From Sepioteuthis lessoniana (Eukaryota; Mollusca; Cephalopoda; Myopsida; Loliginidae), in NCBI GenBank assembly GCA_963585895.1, contig OY757921.1:85502177-85566176 (forward strand): 64,000 nucleotides of DNA. Direction: 5' to 3'. Below the pieces are notes generated by a model. It had not been told where the DNA came from. It did not search any database and saw only the letters and a list, made by a program, of their open reading frames with translations. This document shows positions 22,768 through 33,734 of this stretch, piece by piece (the first letter of the stretch is position 1; each line of letters opens with the position of its first letter). The position numbers and the translations under genes are program-made.

Positions 22768-23330
22768 CAAAGGAACCTATGGAATGTTTTACTCTGCCTT
22801 TGGAGTATCTTGCATGAATCGAGCCTCAGTTTTTGAGTGTCATAAGAGATTCAAGGAAGGCAGGGAGTCTGTGAGGGATGATGAGAGGTGTGGGAGAAGT
22901 AAGGAAGTCAATAGACCAGAGTTGATTGGCCAGAGGGTTAGGGTTAGGGTTACTATGTTGAGGTTTTAAGGGAGTTCAGGAAGAGATTCAGTCGGAAGAG
23001 GCCAGCACTCTTCAAATCGGGTCAGTGGCATTTCCACGAGGACAATGCACCAGTCCACAACTCCATCCTTGTCACAGACTATTTGACCAAGATGGGCATC
23101 AAGACAGTTGCTCAGCCTCCCTATAGTCCAAATCTTGTTCCCTGTGACTTTTGGTTATTCCCTAAGTTCAGAGACTGTCCTTATGAGACAATTGAGGAGA
23201 TGAAGGAGTCTGTGACAAAGGTCATTGACACGCTTACACAAGAGGACTTCTATGGGGCCTTGCAGAAGTTGTTGGAACGATACAACGCATTCATTGCAGC
23301 CGGAGGAGATTACTTCGAACTGGACTTGAG
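22768..23330 (+). pseudogene. Mariner transposase remnant (internally deleted)
   Basis: The N-terminal part (22784-22969) reads [20 protein letters not shown] and RPELIGQ, then runs into the filler AGGGTTAGGGTTAGGGT. The native sequence resumes at TACTATGTTGAGG (YYVEV) in another frame. The C-terminal frame keeps the second catalytic Asp (EDNAPVH). The third is changed to Asn (YSPNLVPCDFW; Asp in the copy at 7577-7822). The first catalytic Asp lies in the deleted part. It ends GGDYFELD. The DD34D mariner family is well known; the deletion size (about 430 bp) is estimated from the family's usual length. Confidence 0.85.
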
Positions 23331-23813
23331 TTTCATATCTACACTGTCAATAAAAGTGCCCATACAAAAAAAGTCTGGAAACTTATCGTATACACCTTGT
23401 ACTCCCATAGCAATATTAACATTTTTCAAATCACCAATGGGAGATTCTAAGAATGTACTGACATGGATGGTGAACCTAATTAGTTGTTAGAAATTATATC
23501 ATGAAAGGTGTTCTGATAAGGGGGTTAACGTCTTTTAGAATCACACTGTATGCAAAAAAATAACACCGGCTGAATCCCTCCTATTTTCCGGGGGTCAGCG
23601 AGAGTCTCTATGTTGGTGTCATTTAGTTGATCTCTAGTCTCAGTAAGCCTTTTCCAAAGGTAATACCTGTGTGGCAGGGCCGAATTTATCGTGCAGCACC
23701 ACTCGCGATCCAAAATGGAGGATGTCGAGGGTATCAAGATTTTTTGTGACGGCCATTTATAAGAGTTGATTCGTGCGTGGCCCCCGACGATGAAATAACT
23801 TCATGTTAAATCT

Positions 23814-24462
23814 GATAGTTGGGTTTTATGGCATATCAACCTTTGTAGGTTATTTATCGCCAAATCCATTTTATGTAAATAGTCCTATTTAAAAACATTC
23901 CGTTTAGTATGAGTACACAGTTTATATGTCAAAAACGATTTTCTATTTCAAGCTATTCAGTTTATTCAAACAGAGCTAATTAAGTTTAGTAAAAGTACAG
24001 ATTTTGTTTAAACATAGTTAAATGTCAAACAGTCCTATATTAAATAATTCAGTTTAGTGTAAGTAGAGTTTCAATGTCAAAAACAGTTCCATTTAAAACA
24101 ATTCAGTTTAGCATAAGCACGCAGTTTAAATGTAAGTACAGTTTCATTGTGAAAAACATTTCTAATTCTAGCTACTCAGTTTAGTCAAGCAGTTCTAATT
24201 CAAACAATTCAATTTTAGCATAAATATGCCGTTAGTTCTAGTTTACCTATACATAGGGCCCTATCAGGTGCTATTATTCCGGGCCAGAGTGGACCTGGGA
24301 GTAATGGCAATGAAGGGGTGCTCCGCATTCCCCAAAGCTCCAGCATCTTTGGAACCTCACCATGAGATTGTTTAGTGTCATATCCAGGATACTCATTGGG
24401 CTGTTCTTATCCCTTTGCAGAGAAGCAGTCGGTGTTTTCTTTAACCCCAGCCGACTGGGCAA
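23814..24462 (-). mobile_element. D-type retroposon with TSD
   Basis: Complete antisense D: TTATGGCATATCAACCTTTG tail, about eight subrepeats, and a head ending AGCCGACTGGGCAA. The flanking GTTAAATCT at 23805-23813 and 24463-24471 is the TSD. Confidence 0.9.
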
Positions 24463-24708
24463 GTTAAATCTTACTAGCTGGGAAGTCAGATAAATGTAGA
24501 TATCACACCTTCTCGACAGGATTAAGATTATTGCTAGGCGCCTAAGGGACTCAAAATTTGGAATACCAAGGAGACCAATTTTCTTTTCTTTGATTGCCCT
24601 GCATGAGTGTTGATTTGTGTGTGTCTCCTGACGATCAAAAAACTTCAAAATAAATCTATCTCTGATAAAGAAAAAAAAGGAAATTCTTCCAATTGTAAAT
24701 ATTGTATA

Positions 24709-25296
24709 TATTTACCCAACCCTTCTGCACGAGCAAAATTTGGCACAAGGTCATTTTTGTAGGGAGTTTATAAGCTTTGAATTCAGCTTTCCTTTTCCAA
24801 AATGGGTTACCATGTCAAGAGGGGTGTCCTCGTGGTGTAATGGTTAAAGCGATGAACTGCGGAATCGTAGTACGCGAGTTCGTACTCCAGTCGCGCTATT
24901 ATGTTCACTTTCGGGCAAATACCCTTGGGAAAGGTATGAACCCCCTTATTCTCCCTCCAGCTATGGGTAAATAGTAGGACAGACTAGGTTCTTCAGCCTT
25001 GTTGAGGCAACTAGTCTAGGAGAAGGAAAACTCTGAATTCAAACCTATTAAACTCCGCTTAAAAATTGACCTTGTGTCATATCCTGCCCGAGCGGAGGGG
25101 TTGGTAAATAGTACCATGTCAAGAGTAAAGAGCCAAGTTTTTCCAATTTTTTACCCACAGTTGGAAGGGGAATCGTCGGATTCATTCATTTACCAAGTGT
25201 ATTAGCGCCGTGAAATGACACCTGCCTTGTTTAGGATTTGAACTCAGGTCACCGTATTCATTTTCTATGACGGTAACCATTAAACAACGACCACCT
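24709..25296 (-). mobile_element. Old A-like SINE interrupted by a B SINE
   Basis: The outer element reads TTTACCCAACCCTTCTGCAC to the left of the B SINE. To its right it resumes with CCAATTTTTTACCCACAGTT, then CATTTACCAAGTGTATTAGC, and a tRNA head complement with AACTCAGGTCACCGTATTC. It is split by the insertion at 24822-25111. Confidence 0.75.
24822..25111 (+). mobile_element. B-type tRNA-derived SINE with 14-bp TSD
   Basis: The head is GTGTCCTCGTGGTGTAATGG, GAACTGCGGAATCGTAGTAC, GCGAGTTCGTACTCCAG. It is joined to a body and tail that match family A almost exactly from GGGAAAGGTATGAA to GGGGTTGGTAAATA. The perfect TSD TACCATGTCAAGAG lies at 24808-24821 and 25112-25125. A and B therefore differ only in the tRNA head and its junction. 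Confidence 0.93.
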
Positions 25297-25516
25297 CCGG
25301 TATTATTGTATGTTTATTCAACTTTAACATAATACTCACTGTAATAATATCATTGTCACGGCAATAAATGTAAAACTATTGTTAGTACGATGCCAATTGT
25401 AAAAATGTGGCCGTCACGGTTAATGATACCAGCGCCAATTGTAATACCGTTGTATTTTTTCACGGTACTTTTATTTTGGCCTTATCCTGGTAATGGCACC
25501 AAATGTGATAATATGG

Positions 25517-25643
25517 AAATTTACTAAGCTTTTTGCTTAGATGTGACACAAGGCCATATGAAAGGGACATCCAATGAGACTCGAACTCACTCGTGTAGGT
25601 TTGCTAGCCGAGCTTGCTAACCATTACACCACCAGAGGCGCCG
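25517..25643 (-). mobile_element. E-type short tRNA-derived SINE with 19-bp TSD
   Basis: This 127-bp antisense element has the tRNA head complement (AATGAGACTCGAACTCACTC, ACCATTACACCACCAG) and a short tail beginning CACAAGGCC in antisense. The perfect TSD ACCAAATGTGATAATATGG lies at 25498-25516 and 25644-25662. It is the solo counterpart of the unit repeated at 36293-37174. Confidence 0.93.
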
Positions 25644-25792
25644 ACCAAATGTGATAATATGGCTGGTAACAGTTCTTTTTTGCGGCTTTCTTTTGTTGAT
25701 CACCAATTGCGTTTCCAGGTAGCTTGTTTATCAATTCCGTCTGTGCCCATGTTGTTTTTGAAAGATCTACAGATAGGGAATAACACAATTCA

Positions 25793-26084
25793 GTGCCCGT
25801 GGTGTGATGGTTATCGCCGAGGGAAATGTACACGGCGACACGAGTTCAAATCCTGGACGAGATTGATTGCATTTCACATAGCACTAATAAACTTGGGAAA
25901 GTTATGAATCCGATTATTCTCCCTCCAGCTATGGGTAAATAGTAGGACAGACTAGGTTCTTCAGGCTTGGTGAGGCAATTAATCTTGGATAAGGAAAACT
26001 CTGAAATCAAACCTGTTAAACTTCGCTTAAAAAATTGACCTCGTGTCATATCCTGCCCGAGCGGGGGGGGGTAAATATGATATG
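25793..26084 (+). mobile_element. A-type SINE with 13-bp TSD
   Basis: Full A element, GTGCCCGTGGTGTGATGG to GGGGGGTAAATA. TSD ATAACACAATTCA at 25780-25792 and 26085-26097. Confidence 0.93.
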
Positions 26085-26281
26085 ATAACACAATTCACCC
26101 GGAACTCGTCCTGACGGTCGGGGTGGTTTGTTGGAGCAATTTGCCAGAGTTTGGCAACTCAAAGACAAAAATAACTTTCCGCCAACAATTAACAGTGATT
26201 TATTGGAACGTATTGGAGTAATATTAATATATCCGATATAGTTATTAAAATTGTCACTTTATTATTCATTCAAAGAAACAG

Positions 26282-26972
26282 ATTCGAAACACTACAAGAA
26301 AAGACGGAAAAAAGTACACCAAACGACGAATACGAAAATTTCGTCAATGCACACCTCGAGGCAGCAGCAAAATACATTCCAACAAAAATTAAAACTAAAT
26401 ATAGAGTCCCATGGGAAACTTTAGCGGTGAGAGAAAAACGTGCACTAGTGAAAACAGCCTCCAAAAACTATCGAAAAAACCCAACAAACACAAATGCCTT
26501 AAAACTAAAAACGGCACAATATCAATTAGCAGGCATATATATAAAGGAACAGACAGAATACATTCAAAATCAGATAGATAAGATTAGAGACTCGGTGGAA
26601 GATAGACAATCTAGAAATGCCTGGCAAACAATAAACGAAGTGAGCAGAAGAAAGAACACAGCCAAAGCAAAACTGAAAGCAGCAAACCAACAAGAAAGAA
26701 TAAAACTGTGGAAACAGCACTTCGAAAACTTACTTGGAAACCCACCAAAAATAACACATGAACCAATCACCAGAATAATTAGCAAACAATTAGACATTAA
26801 ACTTGGACCGTTCACACAAGAAGAACTCGACTCGGTTCTCAGAAAAATTAAAAATAGGAAAGCTGCAGGGCTGGACGAAATTCCCCCGGAAGTATGGAAG
26901 ACCAGACAATTCGACAACATACTGCTCCGACACTGCAACGCAGTATACAATCAAAATCCGATAGATAGATAG
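26282..26972 (+). pseudogene. LINE ORF2 N-terminal part (pre-RT linker to early RT)
   Basis: An open frame runs into the element from its truncated 5' edge. It has a Lys/Gln-rich linker (VREKRALVKTASKNYRKNP, NQIDKIRDSVEDRQSRNAW), then LWKQHFENLLGNPPKITHEP and the start of RT at LRKIKNRKAAGLDEIPPEVW. It ends at TAG 26970-26972, inside a GATA repeat (26960-26973). One extra GATA unit shifts the frame; the following codons continue the RT in the +1 phase. The copy can no longer make full RT. Confidence 0.88.
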
Positions 26973-26973
26973 A

Positions 26974-28311
26974 TGGACGAAGGGATGCATACTCCCCTTC
27001 CCTAAAAAGGGGGACCTCGGATTAGCCAAAAACTACCGAGGCATAACACTTACATCCATAGCTGCCAAAATCTACAATGCCCTACTGCGAAACCGAATAG
27101 AACCCAAAATCGACAACATACTTAGAAAAAACCAAAATGGCTTCCGAAGAAATAGATCCACGACCTCACAAATATTAACCATCCGCAGAATCCTTGAAGG
27201 TGTACGGGCAAAGAACCTACAAGCGACATTAATATTTGTCGACTTTACCAAGGCTTTCGACTCCATTCACAGAGGAAAGATGGAACAAATCCTACTAGCG
27301 TACGGCATACCTAAAGAAACCGTAGCGGCAATAACGATTCTCTATAGAAACACTAAAGTAAAAGTACGATCACCAGATGGAGACACAGAATACTTCGACA
27401 TTGTAGCAGGAGTACTACAAGGGGACACGCTGGCTCCGTATCTCTTTATCATTTGTCTAGACTACGTACTTAGAACATCGATTGACAAAATCAAAGAGAA
27501 TGGGTTCGAACTGACGAAGAAAAGAAGCAGAAGATACCCCGCAACAACAATTACCGACGCCGACTACGCCAATGACATAGCGATACTGGCAAATACACCT
27601 GACCAAGCCGAAACACTTCTACATAGTTTGGAACGAGCAGCAGCAAGCATAGGCCTCCATGTTAATGCACACAAAACGGAATATATGTGCTATAACCAAA
27701 CGGGGGACATCTCCACTCTAAAAGGAACCCCTCTTGAACAAGTAGACAAATTCACGTACCTAGGAAGCAGCGTCGAATCAACCGAAAAGGACATCGAAAC
27801 GAGGTTAACGAAAGCATGGACAGCTATCAATAGACTATCGACTATATGGAGATCAGACCTAGCCGATGGAATGAAACGCAGTTTCTTCCAGGCAGCGGTC
27901 ACATCGATACTGCTATATGGATGCACTACATGGACACTAACGAAACGGCTGGAGAAGAAACTAGATGGCAATTACACAAGAATGCTGCGTGCAATCCCGA
28001 ACAAGTCCTGGCAGCAACACCCCACAAGACACCAACTGTACGGCCACCTGCCCCCTATCACGAAAACTATTCAAGTTAGACGAACCAGACATGCAGGACA
28101 TTGCTGGAGAAGCAGAGATGAACTCATAAGAGATGTACTCTTATGGATCCCCACACATGGCCGCGCAAAAGCAGGACGACCAGCACGAACGTACATTCAG
28201 CAGCTATGTGAGGATACAGGTTGCTGTCCTGAAGACCTACCTAGGGCGATGAACGATAGGGAGGAGTGGCGAGAGTGGGTCAGGGATATCCGTGCTGCCA
28301 GCACGATATGA
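26974..28311 (+). pseudogene. LINE reverse transcriptase domain with mutated YADD box
   Basis: The frame resumes after the GATA slip: a GDLGLAKNYRGITLTSIA segment, NGFRRNRSTTSQIL, motif A (FVDFTKAFDS, about 27237-27266), motif B (GVLQGDTLAPYLFIICLDY) and motif C. Motif C reads YAND (TACGCCAATGAC, 27563-27574) instead of YADD, so a metal-binding Asp is lost. The C-terminal region holds GRPARTYIQQLCEDTG and MNDREEWREWVRDI. An internal Met at 27280 starts a 343-codon open frame, which is probably just the residue of the original ORF. The family resembles RTE-type transposon-derived RTs. Confidence 0.9.
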
Positions 28312-28370
28312 TGATGATGATGATTATTCATTCAGATATGATATTCAATGTTCAGACTGCATACAGTAGC

Positions 28371-28374
<4 letters not shown>

Positions 28375-28412
<38 letters not shown>
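28375..28412. repeat. (GA)n microsatellite
   Basis: About 18 GA units. Confidence 0.95.
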
Positions 28413-28414
<2 letters not shown>

Positions 28415-28529
28415 CTGTAAGGGTCAATGAACTGAGACACAAAGGACCCCCACTTAGCCGACTTACGTCTAACCCCATACCGACGACCTCACCTACCGCC
28501 TTCAACTGAACTTCAACAGAATTCTTTTT

Positions 28530-28836
28530 CAAAATTCGTTAATTTGCTATATATATAAATTCAGGATATCGTTAGTGTGACGTCATCTCACTAAGTTATT
28601 ACGTCATCTCACACATGTATTCACTTTTCTTACCGCACCTTTGACAAGACATGAATCTCTTTTGTTTACATTTGGTCTTCCTGTGTAGAGATGACAAGTG
28701 TTCACCTATTCTAGTCGTGGTGCACTCCCTTGAACTTACCAATTTGTCTTACATTTCTATACAAAGATTTTAGCTGACAGCTAACTGAAGAACTCGCGGC
28801 GCGACCAAACCCGTTAATAAAATATTTAATACAATC
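28530..28836. other. No recognised feature
   Basis: Unique sequence with a repeated GTGACGTCATCTCA / TTACGTCATCTCA pair at 28577-28613. The first contains a CRE-like TGACGTCA. Confidence 0.45.
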
Positions 28837-28935
28837 AACCATCGCTGTAATTAGTTTATAAAACCCTGTTGACTAGGGTTGATCAATCATCACTGTAATT
28901 AGTTTATAAAACCCTGTTGACTGGGGTTGAGGAAT
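28837..28935. repeat. Two-unit tandem duplication, about 50 bp each
   Basis: CTGTAATTAGTTTATAAAAC and CCCTGTTGACT(A/G)GGGTTGA occur twice in succession with few differences, indicating a recent local duplication. Confidence 0.85.
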
Positions 28936-28954
28936 ATATCGACAGCACATCGGT

Positions 28955-29075
28955 TCATGAGGCTCCACTTCTGGAATTTTTAAGAATGAGTAGTACCCCT
29001 TTATTGATATTGTTTTGAGGCCGAGTCTGATCAGAATTGATTGTTCCTGTTTAGGTCACATCGATCGCCCAAATA
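28955..29075 (+). mobile_element. Diverged D fragment
   Basis: GGCTCCACTTCTGGAATTTTT, GAGTAGTACCCCTTTATTGA and CCCAAATAGAAC follow the order of the D head, but divergence is high. Confidence 0.4.
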
Positions 29076-29711
29076 GAACTTGTCCATCATTTACCAAGGA
29101 TTTTTATAATCATATATTTAACACTTATGCTGCATATTGTCTTTGACCGAGCCGTCAATCAGATATTCTCTGCACGAGACGCACCGGTGAAAATAAGCGG
29201 AAGCAGTCGCATGGTTGAACGAAAATGTGTTGGTGTTATGGAATGATTTATGCAGATATCCACGTGAGATACGGACAGAATGAATGTGAGTCTAAGTTTT
29301 GAGTCGGTCCTGGGTGTGACTGGGTACTCCGCTGGGATAGTGGTCCAAAGCAGGCCTCTGATCGAGTACACCCAGCCAAGAAGCAGGGATTGTGCTAAGT
29401 GGGGCCTTGGAGATAACACAGCGTGGTTGAGACAAGATAAGTCATGGGTCTATATAGCAGTTTGTCTTTGTCTCCGTCTGCCTTTCTCACACCATAGAAG
29501 CTTTGACTTTAAGATTAATAAAAAGAGTTATATTTTTATAACTAAATGTTGTGATTTCTTCTTATACCACACTTACAGTGGTGTTCAAATTATTTATATT
29601 AGACAGCAATACTTGCTAAATAGAATAATTAATATTAATAGGAATACTTGAAAACCATTTAACCTTGAGCAAATAAATGAGCCTTCAAAATTCATTTAGA
29701 AATAAAGTTGC
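29076..29711. other. No recognised feature
   Basis: Unique sequence. Longer open frames exist (for example near 29280-29651) but show no recognisable domain or codon pattern. Confidence 0.45.
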
Positions 29712-29992
29712 TCTGTCAGGCGTGGCTGTAGAATATACCGACTGTTTTTCTGCAAAGGTGAAAGATCCCCAACAACGAGTGTCCTAGCTATAACATGAAA
29801 CAATCTGATGGTGAGGTTCCAGTAATGCTGGAGCTTTAGAGAATGCGGAGCATTCCTTCATTGTCTTTGCTCATAGATTGACTCTAACCGTAGTGGTAGC
29901 ACCGGATATGGTCCAACTAAAAGTTTAAATAGAACTAAACTGCATACTTATGATAAATTAAGTCGCTTGAAATAGAACTATTTTGACATTTT
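29712..29992 (+). mobile_element. D-type retroposon, head plus one subrepeat
   Basis: TGGCTGTAGAATATACCGACTG, the GAGGTTCCAGTAATGCTGGAG core and one subrepeat (TCGCTTGAAATAGAAC), then truncated. Confidence 0.8.
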
Positions 29993-29997
29993 AATAG

Positions 29998-30085
29998 CTT
30001 GCAGTCAGGATTGAACCAGCAACCTTCAGATGATTATCTCCTTAGGGAACCAACGCCTATATCCGTTACGCTACGTGTCCTACTG
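29998..30085 (-). other. tRNA-Arg-like pseudogene or SINE head
   Basis: The minus strand reads ACGTAGCGTAACGGATATAGG (A-box/D-arm), a CCCTAAGG anticodon-loop-like word, and GGTTGCTGGTTCAATCC (T-arm/B box). This layout resembles tRNA-Arg genes. The acceptor stem does not pair well, so a functional tRNA is unlikely. It abuts the truncated D. Confidence 0.5.
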
Positions 30086-30185
30086 GAATTTTTGGGACTT
30101 ATAAACTTAATCTTCTTACTTGACACGGATTACTACTCTAGCGTAAATTTCATATACATACACAAACATCGCACTCACATTTTTA

Positions 30186-30350
30186 AACCAATCAACAAAC
30201 ATTAGAACATTCTAGAAAAAAAGGATCCAAACAACATACACAAAATTTGTGCCCATAGATTTTTAAGTCAATCAACAAACATTAGAACATTCTAGAAAAA
30301 AAGGATCCAAACCACAATATACAAAATTCGCACCCATAGATTTTTTAACC
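30186..30350. repeat. Two-unit tandem duplication, about 78 bp each
   Basis: CAATCAACAAACATTAGAAC and ATTCTAGAAAAAAAGGATCC are repeated in order with CCCATAGATTTTT. The identity is high. Confidence 0.85.
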
Positions 30351-31605
30351 AATCAAGTACTTTCCCCCAAAAAAAACATTTATACCCCTTTTGATCCTCT
30401 TAGGAGTTACAAAAAGAAAACGATTGACCAATTCAACAGAGGTCTCGCCGCTAACTGCAAGGAAACTACGTTACGCTACTGGGCTGCTCCCTCATGCCAC
30501 GCTGTCTAGCAAAGACATTAACATTTCTACTAACACCAAAGGCGAAAGCAACAACAACATTGTGAGTTCTTTAGTACAATATTCTAGCTCAATAATTAAC
30601 CTTTATTTTAAAGTTATTCAGGTTTTGTTTTTGTTTTGTCAGGGAAATTACTTGCGAGGAAAACCTACTGTCTACAAACTTTATTTAATACCAGCGACAC
30701 ATCTCGTAATATCCCCGACACTACTATTATTAAACATTGTGGATATAACAATAAAGATGAAGACAATAGTCCGAAAACCCTTAATGAGAAAAATATAATA
30801 TAGGTGTAACATAAATACTAACTCACTCACAAGGTTTTTATAAGTATCGTTTATCATTCGAGAGACACTGTTTTACTGTGATAATACCTTTATCGTTCTG
30901 GTCATGATTGTTTTTCACTAGTAGCCAACGCTCAGATAAACTATAAACCTCTATTATGTTTCTCTTTATCCAATAACAAATTGGTCCCACGTGAGTACGA
31001 TGCACTCGGTGATTATTTCGGCACTAAAATTAGAAAATATACTTGATTACTTATTGATGATCTAGGGAGGTTATGAACAGACTGCCACTGATTAGAATAC
31101 AAAATACTTTTCCTTGATACGAGGTTTGTCCGGAAATATACAGTAATTAAGATAAATTAGCCTACCTAGGGCAGTAGCGTCTAGATCCGCTTCATCGTTC
31201 TTCCATTGTGACATAATACATTTATCGCGGCGTTGTTTCTACTTTTCAGACATTAAGCAGTATACTGTTTCGGGATCACCATCAGCTGCTTGAACAATTT
31301 CTTCTTTTTAATACAATGTTTTAAAAAACGAAAAAAAAAACTGCACGAAAAATCGAGAATATATCTTTTTAGCCTTTCTAACAGTGGAAGTCACACTGCA
31401 TAAGGACAATAAATAGGAGCTCGTTGCTCTGTATCTTCACAACAGAGGTTCTTTTTATTCATGTGCAGATTTTTTTCAAGTTTCATTGTCACGCAGTCGG
31501 TTGTTAGTACATTAAAATTATCTAGCAGCAATACGAATATACTCTATACAAGAAACATATTCTTCACTAGGATCGAAGCATATATTCCAATGACATCGGG
31601 AGTGA
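30351..31605. other. Mostly unique DNA; small repeat word near 30745
   Basis: No gene recognised. ACAATAAAGATGAAGACAAT at 30748 is shared with the inverted repeat near 58660, so a small unnamed repeat is present. A 135-codon open frame at 30391-30798 has no recognisable domain. Confidence 0.45.
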
Positions 31606-31607
31606 AT

Positions 31608-31836
31608 GACTATTATTTTAATGGCATATCCACCTTCTTGGGTTATTTAATGCCAAATCTATCCTTCTAGAAGAACTGTAGTGGTACTATTTAATCCATA
31701 GTTGGGAGGTTAAGGGTTTCATACATTTTCCAAGGGTATTTTTGCGAAACTAAACATAATAGCGCGACTGGAATTCGAACTCGCTTACTACGATTCCGCA
31801 GTCGGGTCTTTAATCATTAGACCAGGAGGACATCCT
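31608..31836 (-). mobile_element. C-type tRNA-derived SINE
   Basis: Antisense C: ATGGCATATCCACCTTCTTGG tail, CCTTCTAGAAGAACTGTAGT, the body, then the B-type head complement GCGCGACTGGAATTCGAACT and TACGATTCCGCAGTC. Confidence 0.85.
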
Positions 31837-31904
31837 GTGACAAAGATTATTTTCTACATCATTTACCCTGTCGGTGAGGTTTTGATTATTTTGACAGAAT
31901 CTTC

Positions 31905-32720
31905 TCCATGGGCTAAGACCCCACCCCTAAAATAAGTGTTCTGGGTATGATACGAAACTACATCTAATAGCGATGTTCTAGTTGTGGAAATCTCGGCATG
32001 CCCCTTCATTAACCATTACTCCCAGCTTCACTCCTACCTGTTAGGGTTCCATCTACGAGTCAAATAGATGTGTTTGAAAATTATCCGCATTTAATTAGAC
32101 CGTGTGTGAAAAAAGAAAATCTCGAAGAATCGTCATCATCATCATCATCATCATCATGTCGTGCCGCCAGCACAGATATCCCTGACCCTCTCTCGCCACT
32201 TCTCTCTATCGTTCATCGCCTCTGGCAGGTCTTCAGGGCTACATCCCGTATCCTCACATAGCTGCTGTATGTATGTCCGAGATGGTCGTCCTGCTTTTGC
32301 TTGGCCATATTAGGGGGTCCATTGGAGTACATCACTTATGGGCTGTGTCCTGCATGTCTGGTTCGTCTAACTTGGATAGTTTTCGTGATGGGAGGCAGGT
32401 GGCCGTATAGTTGGTGCTTTGTGGGGTGTTGACTCCAGGACATGTTCAATGGAAGAGTCTTTTCTAAAAGCTTAGAATCCCCGCCCCATAGTATTTAAGA
32501 AAAGATACAAAAAGAGCCAAAATAAAGTGTCCCCAATGCCCAAAAAAAAACAATGTTAGGGCCAATATTAGAAGACAGGTGAAAATATATAAAAAGACTC
32601 TTATAACTATACATTAGTCGAAGAAACAACTATGCAAAAAATTCAAATATAAACAAGCAATGAACGCGATTCCTTAACCTCTAGGCATAAAATAATCTTG
32701 ATGGGTTGACATGCCGTTAA
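31905..32720 (+). mobile_element. Old D-related element (D') split by a LINE fragment
   Basis: A diverged D head (GGGCTAAGACCCCACCCC, GATACGAAACTACATCTAAT, CATGCCCCTTCATTAACC) precedes the LINE piece at 32133-32453. The D' tail, with CCTAACCTCTAGGCAT-like sequence and GGTTGACATGCCGTTAAAAT, follows near 32680-32720. The same tail recurs at about 35450-35480 and 41900-41945. Confidence 0.55.
32133..32453 (-). pseudogene. Antisense RTE-like LINE 3' end
   Basis: (CAT)n at the left is the complement of the LINE's ATG tail. GTCGTGCCGCCAGCACAGATATCC and TCATCGCCTCTGGCAGGTC match the 3' coding end of 26273-28322, followed by an internal gap near 32340. Inserted in, or adjoining, an old D' element. 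Confidence 0.85.
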
Positions 32721-32849
32721 AATAGATCAATAATAATCAATTATATACGTTCCTAACTCCGAAAGAGTCCTATTTTATAGTCTTGGAGATCTTTTTTTTT
32801 TCCGGAATTTACTTCCAAAAGGGCAATATATGCCAGATTTTAAAAAAAG

Positions 32850-33052
32850 GGAATTCCAGTAGTGCAGTGGCTAACATGCTGAACTATGATGCGGTAATAA
32901 ACGAGTTCGAACTCCAGTTGGGCTACTGCATTTATTTTTGGACGAATACCCACTCATCTATGCGTTAAAAAAACACAATTACTGTTATTCGACAAAGATG
33001 CTTTTGGTATTAAATAATCCACAAAGTTTGATATACCATTAAACAAAGAACC
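32850..33052 (+). mobile_element. Diverged C-type SINE
   Basis: Head AGTAGTGCAGTGGCTAACATG and CGAGTTCGAACTCCAG, a short body, tail ATGCTTTTGGTATTAAATAA and TTTGATATACCATTAAAC. Confidence 0.7.
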
Positions 33053-33361
33053 AGATTAAAACAGATCAATACTTTTAGATGAATTAGTTTAATTGGGAAA
33101 CAGATTTTGGGAGTTTTCCACAGTATTCATCTTCATGTTTCTTTTCCAAAAGCCTGTTATAACTGTTCGCCATTGTTTCATATCGTTTTTCTGCTTGTCT
33201 TTGTAAAACGCTGTGAACATATAATAAAAAATCGGGAAGACACAAATAGGATCTGAATGAGAGAGCTTTTCGGTTTGTACCCGGTTGTCAGCTCTAATGA
33301 TGTCCATCGACCCGGTAACTTTTTTTATATACCAAGACGAATAAAATCATTTTATAAACAG

Positions 33362-33384
33362 TATATATATATATATATATATAT
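33362..33384. repeat. (AT)n microsatellite
   Basis: Short AT run. Confidence 0.9.
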
Positions 33385-33474
33385 AACAGCTGTAGTCGCC
33401 TTGGTTTATTTGTTAAGTCCTTGGGGTTATCTAATGCCCAAAACCTGATTCGTTTTTATCTGTTTGATTATAAT

Positions 33475-33699
33475 ATGAGAGAGAGAGAGTGAGAGAGAGA
33501 AAGAGAGGGAGAGGAAGAAAGTTGTGAGAGAAAGAAAGTTGAGAGAGTAAAAAAAGAGAAGTGAGAAAAGAAAATAAAGGAGACATGAGAGCGAGAGAGA
33601 AAGAAGAGGTGAGAGAAGAAGAGGAGATACAGAGAAAGAAGAGAATGAGAGATATAAAAAGGAAAGTGAGGTAGAAGAGAAGAGGAGTGGTGAGATAAG

Positions 33700-33734
<35 letters not shown>

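Larger units (their letters stand above)
22200..23388 (+). mobile_element. Mariner deletion derivative with matched TIRs and TA target
   Basis: The terminal inverted repeats are about 32 bp with one mismatch. Each starts CGATAAGTTTCCAGAC, and they are flanked by TA at 22198-22199 and 23389-23390. Without the nested SINE the element is about 0.88 kb, against about 1.3 kb for a complete mariner. It contains the 5' UTR, the N-terminal HTH part, a telomere-like filler at a shared internal deletion, the C-terminal third and the 3' end. It cannot encode active transposase and must have been moved in trans. Confidence 0.9.
26273..28322 (+). mobile_element. 5'-truncated RTE-like LINE with 12-bp TSD
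   Basis: The longest LINE in the window, about 2.05 kb. It starts inside the linker before the RT domain and ends in an ATG-repeat tail (ACGATATGATGATGATG). TSD ATTATTCATTCA lies at 26261-26272 and 28323-28334. The APE endonuclease and 5' UTR are missing, as expected of incomplete target-primed reverse transcription. Confidence 0.92.

Noticed and set aside
30391..30798. 135-codon open frame
   Set aside because: No recognisable domain. It overlaps a repeat word shared with 58660 and has no splice, promoter or codon-bias support.
32133..32160. (CAT)n at 32133 and 40168 as independent microsatellites
   Set aside because: They are the complement of the LINE's own ATG tail.
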